A DNA stretch of 64,000 nucleotides from CAXBNB01 sp049115735 (GTDB lineage: Bacteria; Bacteroidota; Bacteroidia; Cytophagales; Cyclobacteriaceae), in assembly GCA_049115735.1 (NCBI GenBank), contig JAGDZP010000003.1:62001-126000 (forward strand), written 5' to 3'. Shown one piece after another: positions 9,707 through 18,904 of the stretch; the stretch's first letter is position 1; the number at the start of each line of letters is the position of its first letter. The notes under the pieces are model-generated. The model saw only the letters and a list, made by a program, of their open reading frames with translations. It was not told where the DNA came from and ran no database searches. A program made the translations under genes and the position numbers.

Positions 9707-11929
9707 TTATTTCTTTAGTGCAAAGGCCATATAGTTTTCTCCTAATTTTTGATTTCTTCCACCCCCGGCAGCAATGGCAATATATTGAGTACCGTCCACC
9801 ATGTATGAAACAGGTGTTGCGAATCCACCAGCAGACAATTGATAGGCCCAAACTACTTTGCCCGACTTCTTATCAAATGCCCTGATCTTCTCATCCTTTG
9901 TTCCCGCTATAAATATCAAACCTCCCGAAGTAACGATAGGTCCGCCATAGCTGTCTGTCCCGGTGGCATTAATTCCTTTTTTTGCCAGTTCGGGGTACTC
10001 TCCCAATGGTACTCTCCAGAGATATTCTCCTGTGCTTAAATCAATTGCATTTAATGTACCCCAGGGTCTTTTCGATGCAGGATAACCATCCTGATCCAGC
10101 AATGGTTTCCATTTGCGAACTACAAATTTTGGCTGAAAACCGAACTTTTTCTTTTTGTCTATTGAGTCTGCCTCAGACACTGTTGGTTTTTTTTCCTTCA
10201 GGTGATCGTTGGTTGGAGGTAGGTCTAGAATAAAGGAAATTATTGCACCGCGCTGGATATCATCCAGTTTTTTAAATGCTGGCATCCTGGCTCCTCCATG
10301 CCACAACAACGATCCGATTTCTTTTCTGGAAAGCCTGCTGCCTACGTCGATCAAAGAAGGAAAAATGTCCCCACTTCCTTTCCTGTCCTCACCGTGGCAC
10401 ACTGCACAGTTTGCTAAATACAAACCTTTGCCGAGGGATACTGATGTCATCATTTTTTGTTGCTCTTCATAATTGATCATTTCCAATACCCACACATCAT
10501 TGTTAGCATTTTGATAGAATATACCCTCCTGATCAATTGCATTTCCGCCCCATTCGGCACCCCCGCTATAGCCATAAAGCAGGGTGCCGCTTTCACTTGG
10601 TGGAAGAAACTTATTATGCGTTTCATACTTATCGAAAAACTCTTTGACATATGCATGTGATTCCGGAGACAAATCAGTGACAAGATCTTCGGTAAAGACC
10701 TGATTGGATAGGGGAGCAGGTTTTGTAGGTTGCTTTTGAGTGGGCCAGGGGGATTCTCCCGGCAGTGCGTTTTCGGTTGGTACGCTTACTTCTTCGACCG
10801 GAAAAATTGGAGTTCCGTCTTCTCTGTTCAAAACATATACAAGCCCGTCTTTTGTCGTCTGAACCAAAATATCTACCACTTTACCATCATAAGCAATTGA
10901 TGTGAGGTTTGGTTGGCAGGGGTGGTCCCTGTCCCAGAGATCATGATGAATGGTTTGATAATACCACTTCAGCCTCCCTGTTTTGGCGTCCAGTGCTACA
11001 ATGCAATTGCCAAAAAGGTTTTGGCCTTCCCTGTTGCCGCCGTAGAAGTCCGAAGTGGGTGATCCAGTACCGAAATACACCACGCCTCTTGTTTCATCCA
11101 CTGATAGTCCTCCCCAGCTATTTGCACCTCCAACTTCTCTATAGGCATTTTCCGGCCAGGTATCATAGCCAACTTCTCCAGGTTTTGGCACTGTGTGAAA
11201 TGCCCAGAGCAATTCACCGGTGATTACATCAAATGCCCGTATAGTACCCGGTAGCCCGTTTCCTCCTTCTTTTACAGAAGAACCAACTATAAAAATATTC
11301 TCATAAACAACTCCGGGACTTGTGGCACTCAAAACGGCAGAGCTTACATCGACTTCACGATCGTCAAGCACTCCTTGAAACAAGTCGACTGAGCCGGATT
11401 CTCCAAAATCATTGATGCCTTTACCGGTCATCGCATTTACTGCATACAATTTTGAACTTGCTGTGTATAAAATCCTTTTGTCACCTCCTTTTTGCCAATA
11501 GACGACCCCTCGATTGGAATTCAAGAAGAAGTTTTGGTCGTACTTATCCGGATTAAAAACCCATTTTTCTTCTCCTGTGGCACCATCCACTGCGAATAAC
11601 CTCAGATCAGGCATTGTTCCGAAGAGTGTGCCGTCTACGACAATTGGCTGGCATTGAATGGCCCTTTTGGATCTGGCCAAGAGGCTGTCTTCTCCGTCAT
11701 CCATCCTCACATCATATTCCCAGGCTACTTCCAGGTCCTGCACATTGCCCAGGTTAATTTGATCTAGCGGAGAATACCTGTTCCCAGCCTTGTTGCCTCC
11801 ATATACCGGCCAATCGTTCCCCGTTTCATAAGTGAAAACGGATTCCTGTTCATTGTTTTTACAACTTATCGCCAAGAGGAAAACAATTGGAACAATCTTC
11901 CTGATTAGTTTTAGTTCATTTAAAGTCAT
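9707..11929 (-). CDS. PQQ-dependent quinoprotein dehydrogenase with inserted cytochrome c domain
   Basis: This is an exported lipoprotein (lipobox LLAISC) of 740 residues. The N-terminal part begins with the quinoprotein pattern NDWPVYGGNKAGNRYSPLDQ and continues as repeated beta-propeller blades rich in Trp-docking repeats (for example GELLWAFHTVPKPGE, TGRLKWYYQTIHHDLWDRD, TGEYLWRVPLGEYPE, SGKVVWAYQL). A c-type haem site, CAVCHG, lies at about residue 506 within a cytochrome c domain (about 490-565, Met ligand candidate in GGARMPAF) placed between blades. Such enzymes oxidise sugars or alcohols in the periplasm and pass electrons to the respiratory chain. The start lies 2 bp after the mutarotase-like gene's stop, so the two are tightly coupled. 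PQQ synthesis genes are not in the window. Substrate (aldose or alcohol) unresolved. Confidence 0.9.
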   Translation of the reverse strand: MTLNELKLIRKIVPIVFLLAISCKNNEQESVFTYETGNDWPVYGGNKAGNRYSPLDQINLGNVQDLEVAWEYDVRMDDGEDSLLARSKRAIQCQPIVVDGTLFGTMPDLRLFAVDGATGEEKWVFNPDKYDQNFFLNSNRGVVYWQKGGDKRILYTASSKLYAVNAMTGKGINDFGESGSVDLFQGVLDDREVDVSSAVLSATSPGVVYENIFIVGSSVKEGGNGLPGTIRAFDVITGELLWAFHTVPKPGEVGYDTWPENAYREVGGANSWGGLSVDETRGVVYFGTGSPTSDFYGGNREGQNLFGNCIVALDAKTGRLKWYYQTIHHDLWDRDHPCQPNLTSIAYDGKVVDILVQTTKDGLVYVLNREDGTPIFPVEEVSVPTENALPGESPWPTQKQPTKPAPLSNQVFTEDLVTDLSPESHAYVKEFFDKYETHNKFLPPSESGTLLYGYSGGAEWGGNAIDQEGIFYQNANNDVWVLEMINYEEQQKMMTSVSLGKGLYLANCAVCHGEDRKGSGDIFPSLIDVGSRLSRKEIGSLLWHGGARMPAFKKLDDIQRGAIISFILDLPPTNDHLKEKKPTVSEADSIDKKKKFGFQPKFVVRKWKPLLDQDGYPASKRPWGTLNAIDLSTGEYLWRVPLGEYPELAKKGINATGTDSYGGPIVTSGGLIFIAGTKDEKIRAFDKKSGKVVWAYQLSAGGFATPVSYMVDGTQYIAIAAGGGRNQKLGENYMAFALKK

Positions 11930-11931
11930 TC

Positions 11932-12897
11932 TTAGATAGTATAGTAGGTATAGGTGATTTGCCAGGTGAAAGTGTCTCCTGGTTCGACAGATAAATGTAT
12001 ATATGGTTCAGGGCAGACTGTCTTGGTGGCTGACCAAAAAGCTAATTTTGAAATCGGCCTATCACAGGTTATTTTCACTCCTGCGCCCGTCATTCTATTT
12101 TCAATTCTGAAGTCGTAATCTTCAGGATCGGTACCAAAGCCTCTTATTGACTTCAAATGAACATGTTCTCCTAAACCTAATTGTTTCAAAAATTCTAGTT
12201 CATTGTCTTTGATGATCGCAAAACCCTTGAGACGAGTGGTATCGGAAACAATAGAAAATGGAAACTTAATCAGATATCCAGGGCCCACATTGGTACTATC
12301 TATAACAAAAAAATTGTGATCATATACTTCGGTGATTATTGCTTCCGAACCAGTGTTGGTGAATGTGTGATGAAGGATCAATTCCGGCCTGCCCTCAGTT
12401 AACGTCAATGATTTTTTGTAATCGTATGAGTATTTTTCGCTTTTGAGTTCATGATTAAATTCTATCCGGTTTGATTCATTCTTTACAGACCAAATACCGG
12501 GGTTTGTTATATCATAAAATTTCGAAAATGAGTATTTTGATTCATCAGGTTTTTTGAGCATACCCACACCAATCTTCAAAAACTCCTGACCTATGCCTGC
12601 TTCTGTGTAACCTAGTGGGTCAAATTCCTCTACTGGCCCCACTACCGACTCGTGTACTTTGGGATCATATTTTCTAAACCATTGTCCGAAATAGGTGTGG
12701 TTGTCGAATTCCAGGTGGGAAATTATCCCTGACCAATCGAAGCGAGATGCCTGGTAATACCCATTTTCAGGATCAGGCAAATAGACTTTAGCCTTTATGA
12801 AATTATTTTCTATTTCTACTTGAGGAACCTCCGAAACTGATGAGCATCCCAGCAGACCCAGGATAATACATGTACCAAAAAGATGAGTCCTCCTCAT
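11932..12897 (-). CDS. Lipoprotein with probable aldose-1-epimerase-like fold
   Basis: This is a 321-residue lipoprotein (signal with lipobox GLLGCSS). The mature sequence is almost all beta strands and resembles galactose mutarotase-like proteins: NGYYQASRFDWSGIISHLEF (about 44-63), ELILHHTFTNTGSEAIITEV (about 173-192) and a conserved C-terminal PYIHLSVEPGDTFTWQITY. In mutarotases a His and a Glu do the catalysis; candidates here are His in VYDHNFF and a Glu in CPEPYIH, but the assignment is tentative. Interconversion of sugar anomers would suit the PQQ sugar dehydrogenase encoded 2 bp downstream, because these enzymes often prefer one anomer. It could instead be a non-catalytic sugar-binding protein. 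A 147-bp gap separates it from the ThuA gene upstream. Confidence 0.6.
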   Translation of the reverse strand: MRRTHLFGTCIILGLLGCSSVSEVPQVEIENNFIKAKVYLPDPENGYYQASRFDWSGIISHLEFDNHTYFGQWFRKYDPKVHESVVGPVEEFDPLGYTEAGIGQEFLKIGVGMLKKPDESKYSFSKFYDITNPGIWSVKNESNRIEFNHELKSEKYSYDYKKSLTLTEGRPELILHHTFTNTGSEAIITEVYDHNFFVIDSTNVGPGYLIKFPFSIVSDTTRLKGFAIIKDNELEFLKQLGLGEHVHLKSIRGFGTDPEDYDFRIENRMTGAGVKITCDRPISKLAFWSATKTVCPEPYIHLSVEPGDTFTWQITYTYYTI

Positions 12898-13044
12898 AAA
12901 GAAATAGATTTAACTCAATAGGTTTAGACTCGTTGCGTCCTTACCAATCAAGGCTCGGTTAATTCATTTAATAGCTATATCCTTCCCCAGATCAATGGAT
13001 CTGAGATAGTTAGTATTTGCTTCAGTCAGCGGACGCTGATTTGA

Positions 13045-13827
13045 TTACACCCAAACCGGTTGCGGCCCAATAATCCCGCCATATTTGTGGGCCATGAAAA
13101 CAGGGTCTTTATACGATTCCGGAAGATGTCCAAGTGTGGTATAAAAAGACCGTCCCCCGTCATATTCATGATACCATGAGATAGGGTGGAAATCACCCAT
13201 TGCGGTCGCCCTATCATCTCCCCAGGTTCTGTTTGGATCGTAAGTACCTTCATCCAATGTCAAAAGCACCTGTTGATTGTCCGTCAAAGCTTCTTCAAAT
13301 GAATACCATTCATCTGTCCAGATCCAGTGATCAGGAAGGTGCATTGTTGCGGGATGGTTTTTGTTTTCCACATGAAGCACAGCCGTTTGCTCCTCGGGAT
13401 GAAGGGTCATGACCCTCCCGATAAGTTTCTGAAACCACTGTTCCTTGTTTTTGGTAGTAGAAGTCGCATGGATGCCAACAAAACCAGCACCATTTCTTAT
13501 AAACCTCTTGAAACTGTCCATCTGCTGATCAGACAGATCTGATCCCTTGGTTTGCAAAAAGACGATTACATCGATCTTGTTGAGAAATTCATCGCTGAAG
13601 ACATTCTTCGTTCCTTTGCTACCGCTTGCTTGAGCCCAGATCAGACCAAAAGTGTGTTTTTTAGCAAGTTGTTCAAATTGAGATACAGCTACCGGAACAG
13701 TCAGGTCGTGCCATCGGTCAGGGCTTGTATATAGAAGGACTTGAAACTGTTCCAGTGTCTGGGCAGAAGTGATATCAACTTTTATGAGGCTTGTCGAAGC
13801 TAAGAAAATAATGATCATCCTTCTCAT
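13045..13827 (-). CDS. ThuA domain protein, exported
   Basis: This 260-residue protein has a signal-like N-terminus (MRRMIIIFLASTSL) and the ThuA class I glutamine-amidotransferase-like fold: FQVLLYTSPDRWHDLTVP (about 28-45), DVIVFLQTKGSDLSDQQMDSF (about 86-106), the turn GAGFVGIHATST (about 113-124) and WYHEYDGGRSFYTTLGHLPESY (about 218-239). The last segment, with GR.FYT.LGH, is the ThuA family signature. ThuA proteins take part in trehalose and other disaccharide use, where they act on 3-keto-glycosides made by Gfo/Idh-type dehydrogenases. Two Gfo/aldo-keto-type oxidoreductases are in this region (14 kb and 19 kb). It lies 31 bp after the aldo/keto reductase gene. ATG 13818 is an alternative start. 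Confidence 0.85.
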   Translation of the reverse strand: MRRMIIIFLASTSLIKVDITSAQTLEQFQVLLYTSPDRWHDLTVPVAVSQFEQLAKKHTFGLIWAQASGSKGTKNVFSDEFLNKIDVIVFLQTKGSDLSDQQMDSFKRFIRNGAGFVGIHATSTTKNKEQWFQKLIGRVMTLHPEEQTAVLHVENKNHPATMHLPDHWIWTDEWYSFEEALTDNQQVLLTLDEGTYDPNRTWGDDRATAMGDFHPISWYHEYDGGRSFYTTLGHLPESYKDPVFMAHKYGGIIGPQPVWV

Positions 13828-13858
13828 TTGATTTTATTGTTCGCTGAATACGAAATCA

Positions 13859-14875
13859 TTAAGCCAGAGCCGAGACTTCTGACCTTAGAATGTCTTCGAT
13901 AGCATCGATTTCTTCCTGGGTTAGTTCAGGACTGCCAACTATACCAGCAGCATCTTCTATTTGCGAAACTTTACTTGCACCAATGATCACAGAAGTTACT
14001 CTTTTGTCCCTCAATACCCAGGAAAGAGCCAGCTGAGACATTTTTTGTCCTCTGCCTTGTGCTATTTCATTGAGTCTTTTCACTTTTTCGATCCTTTCAG
14101 GTGTGATGGTCGAAGATTGGAGGAACGTGTTTTCTTTGGCAGCTCTCGAACCTTCTGGTATTCCTTTCAGGTATTTATCTGTGAGCAATCCCTGGAAAAG
14201 CGGGCTGAATACCACTGATCCTACTCCATTCTGTTCCAATACGTCCAGCAGGCCATCTTCTACCCATCGGTTGAACATACTGTAAGAAGGTTGGTGTACC
14301 AGACAAGGTGTGCCCAGTGATTTTAATACATCTATGGCAATCTGGGCCTGCTCTGGTTTATACTGAGAGATGCCTACGTAAAGGGCCTTTCCGGATTTTA
14401 CAATTGTATCCAAAGCCATCATGGTTTCTTCAATAGGAGTGTCCGGATCGGGTCTATGGCTGTAAAAGATATCCACGTATTCCAACCTCATACGCTTCAG
14501 GCTTTGGTCGCAGCTGGCGATCAGGTATTTACGGGAGCCAAAATCACCATATGGCCCAGGCCACATATCCCATCCGGCTTTAGAGGTAATGATCAGCTCA
14601 TCTCTGTAGCTGTTGAGGTCTTTTGCCATGATCTGTCCAAAGGTCTCTTCGGCAGAACCTGCCGGAGGGCCGTAGTTATTGGCTAGATCAAAGTGTGTAA
14701 TTCCGAGATCAAATGCCCGTAGCACCATGTTCCTGGAGTTTTCATATACGTCTACACCACCGAAGTTGTGCCAAAGGCCCAATGATACGGTAGGTAGCAT
14801 TAAGCCACTTTTACCACATCTGTTGTATTTCATTTGGTCATATCTCTTAGGGTCTGCTAAGTAGTTTGTGCTCAT
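13859..14875 (-). CDS. Aldo/keto reductase, YghZ/GpR-like
   Basis: This 338-residue cytoplasmic protein has no signal. It shows the aldo/keto reductase (beta/alpha)8 pattern: FDLANNYGPPAGSAEE (about 57-72, Asp and Tyr of the catalytic tetrad), IITSKAGWDMWPGPYGDFGS (about 94-113, Lys), IFYSHRPDPDTPIEETM (about 135-151, His), and the NADPH-binding C-terminus RVTSVIIGASKVSQIEDAAG. The N-terminus (YNRCGKSGLMLPTVSLGLWHNFG) and the GPYGDFGSRKYL segment resemble the YghZ / L-glyceraldehyde-3-phosphate reductase subgroup. It probably reduces a sugar-derived aldehyde, or a keto-sugar, in the pathway encoded here. It lies 36 bp after the CBM6-like gene, in one leftward operon. Confidence 0.88.
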   Translation of the reverse strand: MSTNYLADPKRYDQMKYNRCGKSGLMLPTVSLGLWHNFGGVDVYENSRNMVLRAFDLGITHFDLANNYGPPAGSAEETFGQIMAKDLNSYRDELIITSKAGWDMWPGPYGDFGSRKYLIASCDQSLKRMRLEYVDIFYSHRPDPDTPIEETMMALDTIVKSGKALYVGISQYKPEQAQIAIDVLKSLGTPCLVHQPSYSMFNRWVEDGLLDVLEQNGVGSVVFSPLFQGLLTDKYLKGIPEGSRAAKENTFLQSSTITPERIEKVKRLNEIAQGRGQKMSQLALSWVLRDKRVTSVIIGASKVSQIEDAAGIVGSPELTQEEIDAIEDILRSEVSALA

Positions 14876-14911
14876 TTTTTAATATTTTTTATATTTTGAT
14901 AGGTATTGTTT

Positions 14912-15586
14912 TTAATCTAAATAGGTGAAGGACAGGTAATCATAGTTCATTTGTCCATTCGTCACTGTATGTAGGCTTATCGATTGTATGCCTTCTGCCA
15001 ATTCTATTTCACCGATATTTTCATCGAGGTTCCAATGATGCCATTGTCTCCATTGGATGGTATCCTTTGCATCATAAGTCGACGTGATGTCCATGGTTCC
15101 TGAATTAATGCCCTTGTCCGTCATCAGTGAGATTTGGCCTCCCTGATTTGACGTGTACATAATCCCGACTCTGTAAGTGCCTGCTTTTTTTACATCTAAA
15201 GTATATTTTGTCCATTCACCAGGCTCGGTCCACCCTATATATAACTGACCTTTTTCTGGTTGTACTTTGTTAAATATTGAGTTGTCAATGTCGTTGCGAA
15301 ATTTTGTGTACGATATATCAACAGCTTCATCTTTGCGAAAGGTACTTAGGTAATCAGACCCCTTGTTTAGTTTTCCGCTTCCATTGTTTGAAGTATCCAT
15401 GTCATGGAAAGAAACGCCCTCACCTCCAAAGTCATAATATTCACATTGTAGCTTTCCGGGAATGGTTTGGATTCCTTGAGTATATGTACTGTCTGTATAT
15501 GAGCTATCAACTTCCTTTCTTCCACAAGATGCTAGGATGATCAGGGCGGTCAGCGCGATGAAGTTGATTGAGAATTCTTTCTTCAT
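14912..15586 (-). CDS. CBM6-like carbohydrate-binding lipoprotein
   Basis: ATG 15586 is chosen over an upstream in-frame start (15634) because it gives a proper lipoprotein signal (MKKEFSINFIALTALIILASC). The mature domain fits a CBM6/CBM35-like beta-sandwich: IPGKLQCEYYDFGGEGVSFHD (about 43-63) with the Ca-site-type Glu and the SFHD turn, then YIGWTEPGEWTKYTLDVKKA with the PGEW motif that precedes ligand-binding strands, and the closing HTVTNGQMNYDYLSF. No enzyme domain is attached. It would tether or detect polysaccharide at the cell surface. It is the first gene of the leftward operon that runs down to GH9. An operator-like palindrome lies 72 bp upstream. Confidence 0.8.
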   Translation of the reverse strand: MKKEFSINFIALTALIILASCGRKEVDSSYTDSTYTQGIQTIPGKLQCEYYDFGGEGVSFHDMDTSNNGSGKLNKGSDYLSTFRKDEAVDISYTKFRNDIDNSIFNKVQPEKGQLYIGWTEPGEWTKYTLDVKKAGTYRVGIMYTSNQGGQISLMTDKGINSGTMDITSTYDAKDTIQWRQWHHWNLDENIGEIELAEGIQSISLHTVTNGQMNYDYLSFTYLD

Positions 15587-15657
15587 AATAAACTCTTGAA
15601 GGAAAAAACTTCCTTGTGATTGAGATATCAACAATACTTCAGTTTTTTCTACAAATA

Positions 15658-15672
15658 AACTTTACAAAAGTA
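15658..15672 (-). promoter_or_regulatory. Operator-like palindrome A upstream of CBM6/AKR/ThuA operon
   Basis: AACTTTACAAAAGTA matches 13 of 15 positions of the palindrome TACTTTT-N-AAAAGTA found at several promoters of this window. A second half-site, AAAAGTA, lies at 15679-15685. It is 72 bp upstream of the CBM6-like start. Unlike the other copies, I cannot find a well-spaced TAnnTTTG -7 element, so the promoter itself is unresolved. The rest of 15587-15848 is AT-rich and holds a perfect 12-bp palindrome, GTATTTAAATAC, at 15683-15694. Confidence 0.5.
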
Positions 15673-15848
15673 TAGAAAAAAAGTATTTAAATACAAATTT
15701 AGCTATTAAAGCTTGTTTAAATATCATTTTACTGGAATTAATAATTATTTAATAAAATATATGAAATAAAATGAAGAAAGGAAAATTGATGAGGGTTGTG
15801 AGTGCTTAAGAGGTTGGTTTAGAAAGAGATAATCCTAAGGTTGAAGTT

Positions 15849-17105
15849 TTATTCTGATGTTGCTTGAGAATGATTGTTGGCAGGAGGTGTGTCGTCATAC
15901 TTTAGACTTAATATATTTTGCAGAATAAGTGAAATGGCGCCCATGAGTGATGCTTCTTCCCCGAAGCTTGATGGTAAAATAGGTACCTTGCCTTTGTATG
16001 GGGATAAGCTTGACGACTCTACCTTTTCTTCGATTCTTTTAATAAGATAATTATTTCTAAGCATTCCGCCAGACAAGCTAATTGCTTGCGGATTAAATAG
16101 TTTGATAAGTGTATCAATGCTAATCCCAATGTACTGGCAAGCTGAATCTACAACCTTGGCGGCTAGTTCATCGCCGTTGATAGCTGCATTGATCACGGAT
16201 CGGGTGTCTATCGTAGATGGCAGGTGATCGGCAAGTGAAGACTTCTGGCCTTCGTTTAGCATTTGTTTTACGACATCTTCTATGCCATACCCGGAAGCCA
16301 GAACCTCCAGGGTGCCGTCTATTCCTTCACGCCCCTTCTTTTTACTGTGGGGATCCACAATAATGTGTCCTATTTCTCCAGTGTACCCTTCCCAGCCTTG
16401 AAACGGTTGTCTGTTTACAACAATACCGGCACCTATTCCAAAGCCTAGCTTGAAAGTAATGAAATGATCGTATTTGTTGCCTATGCCAAAGAAAAGCTCT
16501 CCTAAGGCATTGAGCTGCGCATCGTTCCCAATGGCAATTTTTAGGTCTGTATATTTTTTAAGTGCGTTTTTGATGTCAACATTGGTCCATTTAAAGACTG
16601 GGGAATAAGCGACTTTTTCGGTTTTGCTATTAACTAATCCCCTAACGGATACACCAATGCCAAATACCCGATCATTCTGGGATTCGGCCCGGATCACAAG
16701 TTTTTCAATCAATGAACCCACTTGGGCCATTATTCCTTCGAATCCGTTTGTAATTTCTGTCGATTGGTGTATCTCGTAGCTGAATTCACAATCGAGATTC
16801 GAAAGTGCTGCACGAACAAAGGTGCCTCCAATGTCCACCCCAATAACATAGTTGTTTTTAGAGTCGAATCGGATGATCTGGGGAGGGCGGCCTCCTTTTG
16901 AGGAGCCTAATTCGTCATGGGTTATGACTTTTTCGTCGATTAATGCATCTATGATTTTTGTGACGGTGGGTGCGCTAAGTTGAGTGAGTTTAATTATTTC
17001 AGACCTGGTAGTTTCCTTTTTATTTCGGATAAGTCCTAGAACCCTGACTTTGTTTTGAGTCAAAGATGTCTCTGGTTTGTCTGAATAAATAATGTCTTCT
17101 GACAC
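15849..17105 (-). CDS. ROK family transcriptional regulator 1
   Basis: This is a 418-residue protein: an N-terminal MarR-like winged helix (about 18-85; TRSEIIKLTQLSAPTVTKII is the recognition region) followed by the linker SKGGRPPQIIRFD and a ROK sugar-kinase-like domain. The phosphate loop IGVDIGGTFVRAALSNL (about 89-105) and the catalytic-type Asp in IGNDAQLNALGE (about 192-203) are present. The Cys-rich zinc site usual in ROK proteins (CxCGxxGCxE) is absent: the corresponding stretch reads GHIIVDPHSKKKGREGIDG. ROK regulators are usually repressors released by a sugar or sugar phosphate. The gene is divergent from the 17-21 kb unit and sits beside a candidate operator. A paralogue is at 60 kb. 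Confidence 0.93.
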   Translation of the reverse strand: MSEDIIYSDKPETSLTQNKVRVLGLIRNKKETTRSEIIKLTQLSAPTVTKIIDALIDEKVITHDELGSSKGGRPPQIIRFDSKNNYVIGVDIGGTFVRAALSNLDCEFSYEIHQSTEITNGFEGIMAQVGSLIEKLVIRAESQNDRVFGIGVSVRGLVNSKTEKVAYSPVFKWTNVDIKNALKKYTDLKIAIGNDAQLNALGELFFGIGNKYDHFITFKLGFGIGAGIVVNRQPFQGWEGYTGEIGHIIVDPHSKKKGREGIDGTLEVLASGYGIEDVVKQMLNEGQKSSLADHLPSTIDTRSVINAAINGDELAAKVVDSACQYIGISIDTLIKLFNPQAISLSGGMLRNNYLIKRIEEKVESSSLSPYKGKVPILPSSFGEEASLMGAISLILQNILSLKYDDTPPANNHSQATSE

Positions 17106-17160
17106 TGTTATTGGATTTTGGCCGCTAATTGATTTAGTAAGTTGGAGCGGATTGTTTCAA

Positions 17161-17194
17161 AACTTTTGCAAAGTAATAAAAATAACTACATTTA
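17161..17194 (+). promoter_or_regulatory. Promoter with operator-like palindrome B (divergent region ROK1 / GH-A unit)
   Basis: The 352-bp gene-free stretch 17106-17457 contains AACTTTTGCAAAGTA (17161-17175; 13/15 to TACTTTT-N-AAAAGTA). Eleven bases later comes TACATTTA (17187-17194), one mismatch from the Bacteroidota -7 consensus TAnnTTTG. TTTG inside the palindrome (17165-17168) would serve as the -33 element with 18-bp spacing. Transcription would run rightward to the hydrolase gene at 17458 with a 5' leader of about 255 nt. A repressor on the palindrome would cover the -33 element and could also affect ROK1. The remaining leader is AT-rich with no gene that I can support. Confidence 0.6.
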
Positions 17195-17457
17195 CAAAGC
17201 TGATTACTATATAAATAAGCGCTTTATAGCTAGTTTAAGTACCTTTTATCTATTTATTCATGAAATCTATATATCCATTTATTGCTTTGATGTGTACTAT
17301 ATGTAATGAACGGCATCTAAGTATTCATATTTATTTAAAATAAACTTATTAAGTTAATTTTATAAACGAAAAAATGCTTGGAAATAGAATGGTTTATTTA
17401 ATAATCGATACTCTGGTAATAAAGTTTAAACACAAGTAGGAAATCCAATCAATCACT

Positions 17458-18873
17458 ATGATCACAATTAATCCACCTATCAAAATTCGAATGGTACTCA
17501 TTGCTTTGATTTTCTCATTTTCTTGTAGTGTGAATCAAAATAAAATTGATGCTGTAGATGAAAATGTTGAGTCAGAATCCGTTCGGCCCAAAATCAGCTC
17601 TTTTTTACTCGGTCAAAATTATTGGATGGATCTATGGGAGCAGCGGGATGTGATTTTTCCCCTGGTAAGGGAGAGCGGGGTGAAAATTATACGGATAGGT
17701 GGAATCGGTTATGATCATGACCTGTCAAGGCGATCAAATGAAGAGATTGAAACCTGGATCGATGATATAAAAGGGGCAGGAGCAGAGCCAATGCTCCAGG
17801 TTTCCCGTTTTGCAGATGTAAATGATGCCGTTCGATGGGTCAAATATTTTAACGTTGAAACTAAAAACCGAATCCAATACTGGAATATTGGGAACGAGCC
17901 AAACATTCATCGACCACCGGGTATAGAAGCAGTTTATGATTATGTGGTGAAGTATGCCAGAGCCATGAAGGAGGTTGATCCAACGATCACAATATTTGTT
18001 CCCGATGATGCAGGGTACAAACGGGATGGTTACGTGCGTCTGTGTGGGGGAGACTTGGATATCACTGGAGAGAAAATAGGAGATACCTATCTTATTGATG
18101 GATTTAGTTGGCATTTGTATGCTTTTTGGTACGACTATGCCCGTCGACATGTCATGGATAGGGTGCAGCTGACGTACCGGCCGATTGCCCAGGACCTACG
18201 GAAGCTCATGGCTGCCGCAGATGCCAAGCACAACCGGCAGGGAGATCAGAAACTCAAATGGGGAATAGGCGAATTCAACATCAATGTGAATATAGATGTG
18301 GATTCAGACTCTGTCAAATACAAAACAACCGAAGGGGTGGGGCACCAGTCCTTTCTCAGCGGGCAGTTCTATGCCGAACTGTTTGGAATGTGTATGGAGG
18401 AGGAGGCATATTATGCTGCCACCTGGAATATTCATGAAAAAGGTAATCGCTACACAAACGATTTTGGCTACCTGGACGGGCCTATGGACAATCCTACACC
18501 TCGCTCCAACTATTGGCACATGTGGATGCTCGCGCATAACTTTAGTGGGGAATACTGCCAGGGAACATCGAATCAGGCATGGGTGAAGTCTTTTGGTTGT
18601 CGCGATGATAAGGGCTACAGGGTCATGCTCATCAATATGTACAACAATCGCGATTTTGAATTCTCACTAAGGCTGGACGATCAATCAGCGTCGCAAGATA
18701 AGGCTCTGGCGATCAACATCAACGCTGATTCAGATACGGAGCATTTTGATCAAATTCCCAATCAAACCACTGTGTTGCTTTCCTTCGACAACAGTGGAAA
18801 GCTTATTAAGAAGATTAGCTACGACATACAGCATGCACTTGACACCAAAGAGCCAACGGTGGAGACTTTTTGA
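17458..18873 (+). CDS. Putative clan GH-A-like glycoside hydrolase (paralogue 1 of 3)
   Basis: This is a 471-residue lipoprotein-like protein (signal with FSFSCSV). The mature protein looks like a (beta/alpha)8 glycosidase: SSFLLGQNYWMDLW at the start of the barrel, GVKIIRIGGIGYDHDL (strand 2), YWNIGNEPNIHRPPG (about 141-155) with the N-E-P motif typical of the clan GH-A acid/base Glu, and KWGIGEFNINVN (about 267-278), where the Glu is the likely nucleophile. A C-terminal beta-sandwich begins near 385 (GYRVMLINMYNNRDFEFSL). Close relatives are at 47882 and 50726. The overall shape resembles GH39/GH51/GH30-like enzymes, but I cannot assign a family. It is the first gene of a rightward unit with Gfo/Idh (31 bp gap) and RraA genes. 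Confidence 0.7.
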   Translation: MITINPPIKIRMVLIALIFSFSCSVNQNKIDAVDENVESESVRPKISSFLLGQNYWMDLWEQRDVIFPLVRESGVKIIRIGGIGYDHDLSRRSNEEIETWIDDIKGAGAEPMLQVSRFADVNDAVRWVKYFNVETKNRIQYWNIGNEPNIHRPPGIEAVYDYVVKYARAMKEVDPTITIFVPDDAGYKRDGYVRLCGGDLDITGEKIGDTYLIDGFSWHLYAFWYDYARRHVMDRVQLTYRPIAQDLRKLMAAADAKHNRQGDQKLKWGIGEFNINVNIDVDSDSVKYKTTEGVGHQSFLSGQFYAELFGMCMEEEAYYAATWNIHEKGNRYTNDFGYLDGPMDNPTPRSNYWHMWMLAHNFSGEYCQGTSNQAWVKSFGCRDDKGYRVMLINMYNNRDFEFSLRLDDQSASQDKALAININADSDTEHFDQIPNQTTVLLSFDNSGKLIKKISYDIQHALDTKEPTVETF

Positions 18874-18904
18874 CAAATAGAACTTCAAGAAACTATAAGG
18901 GACG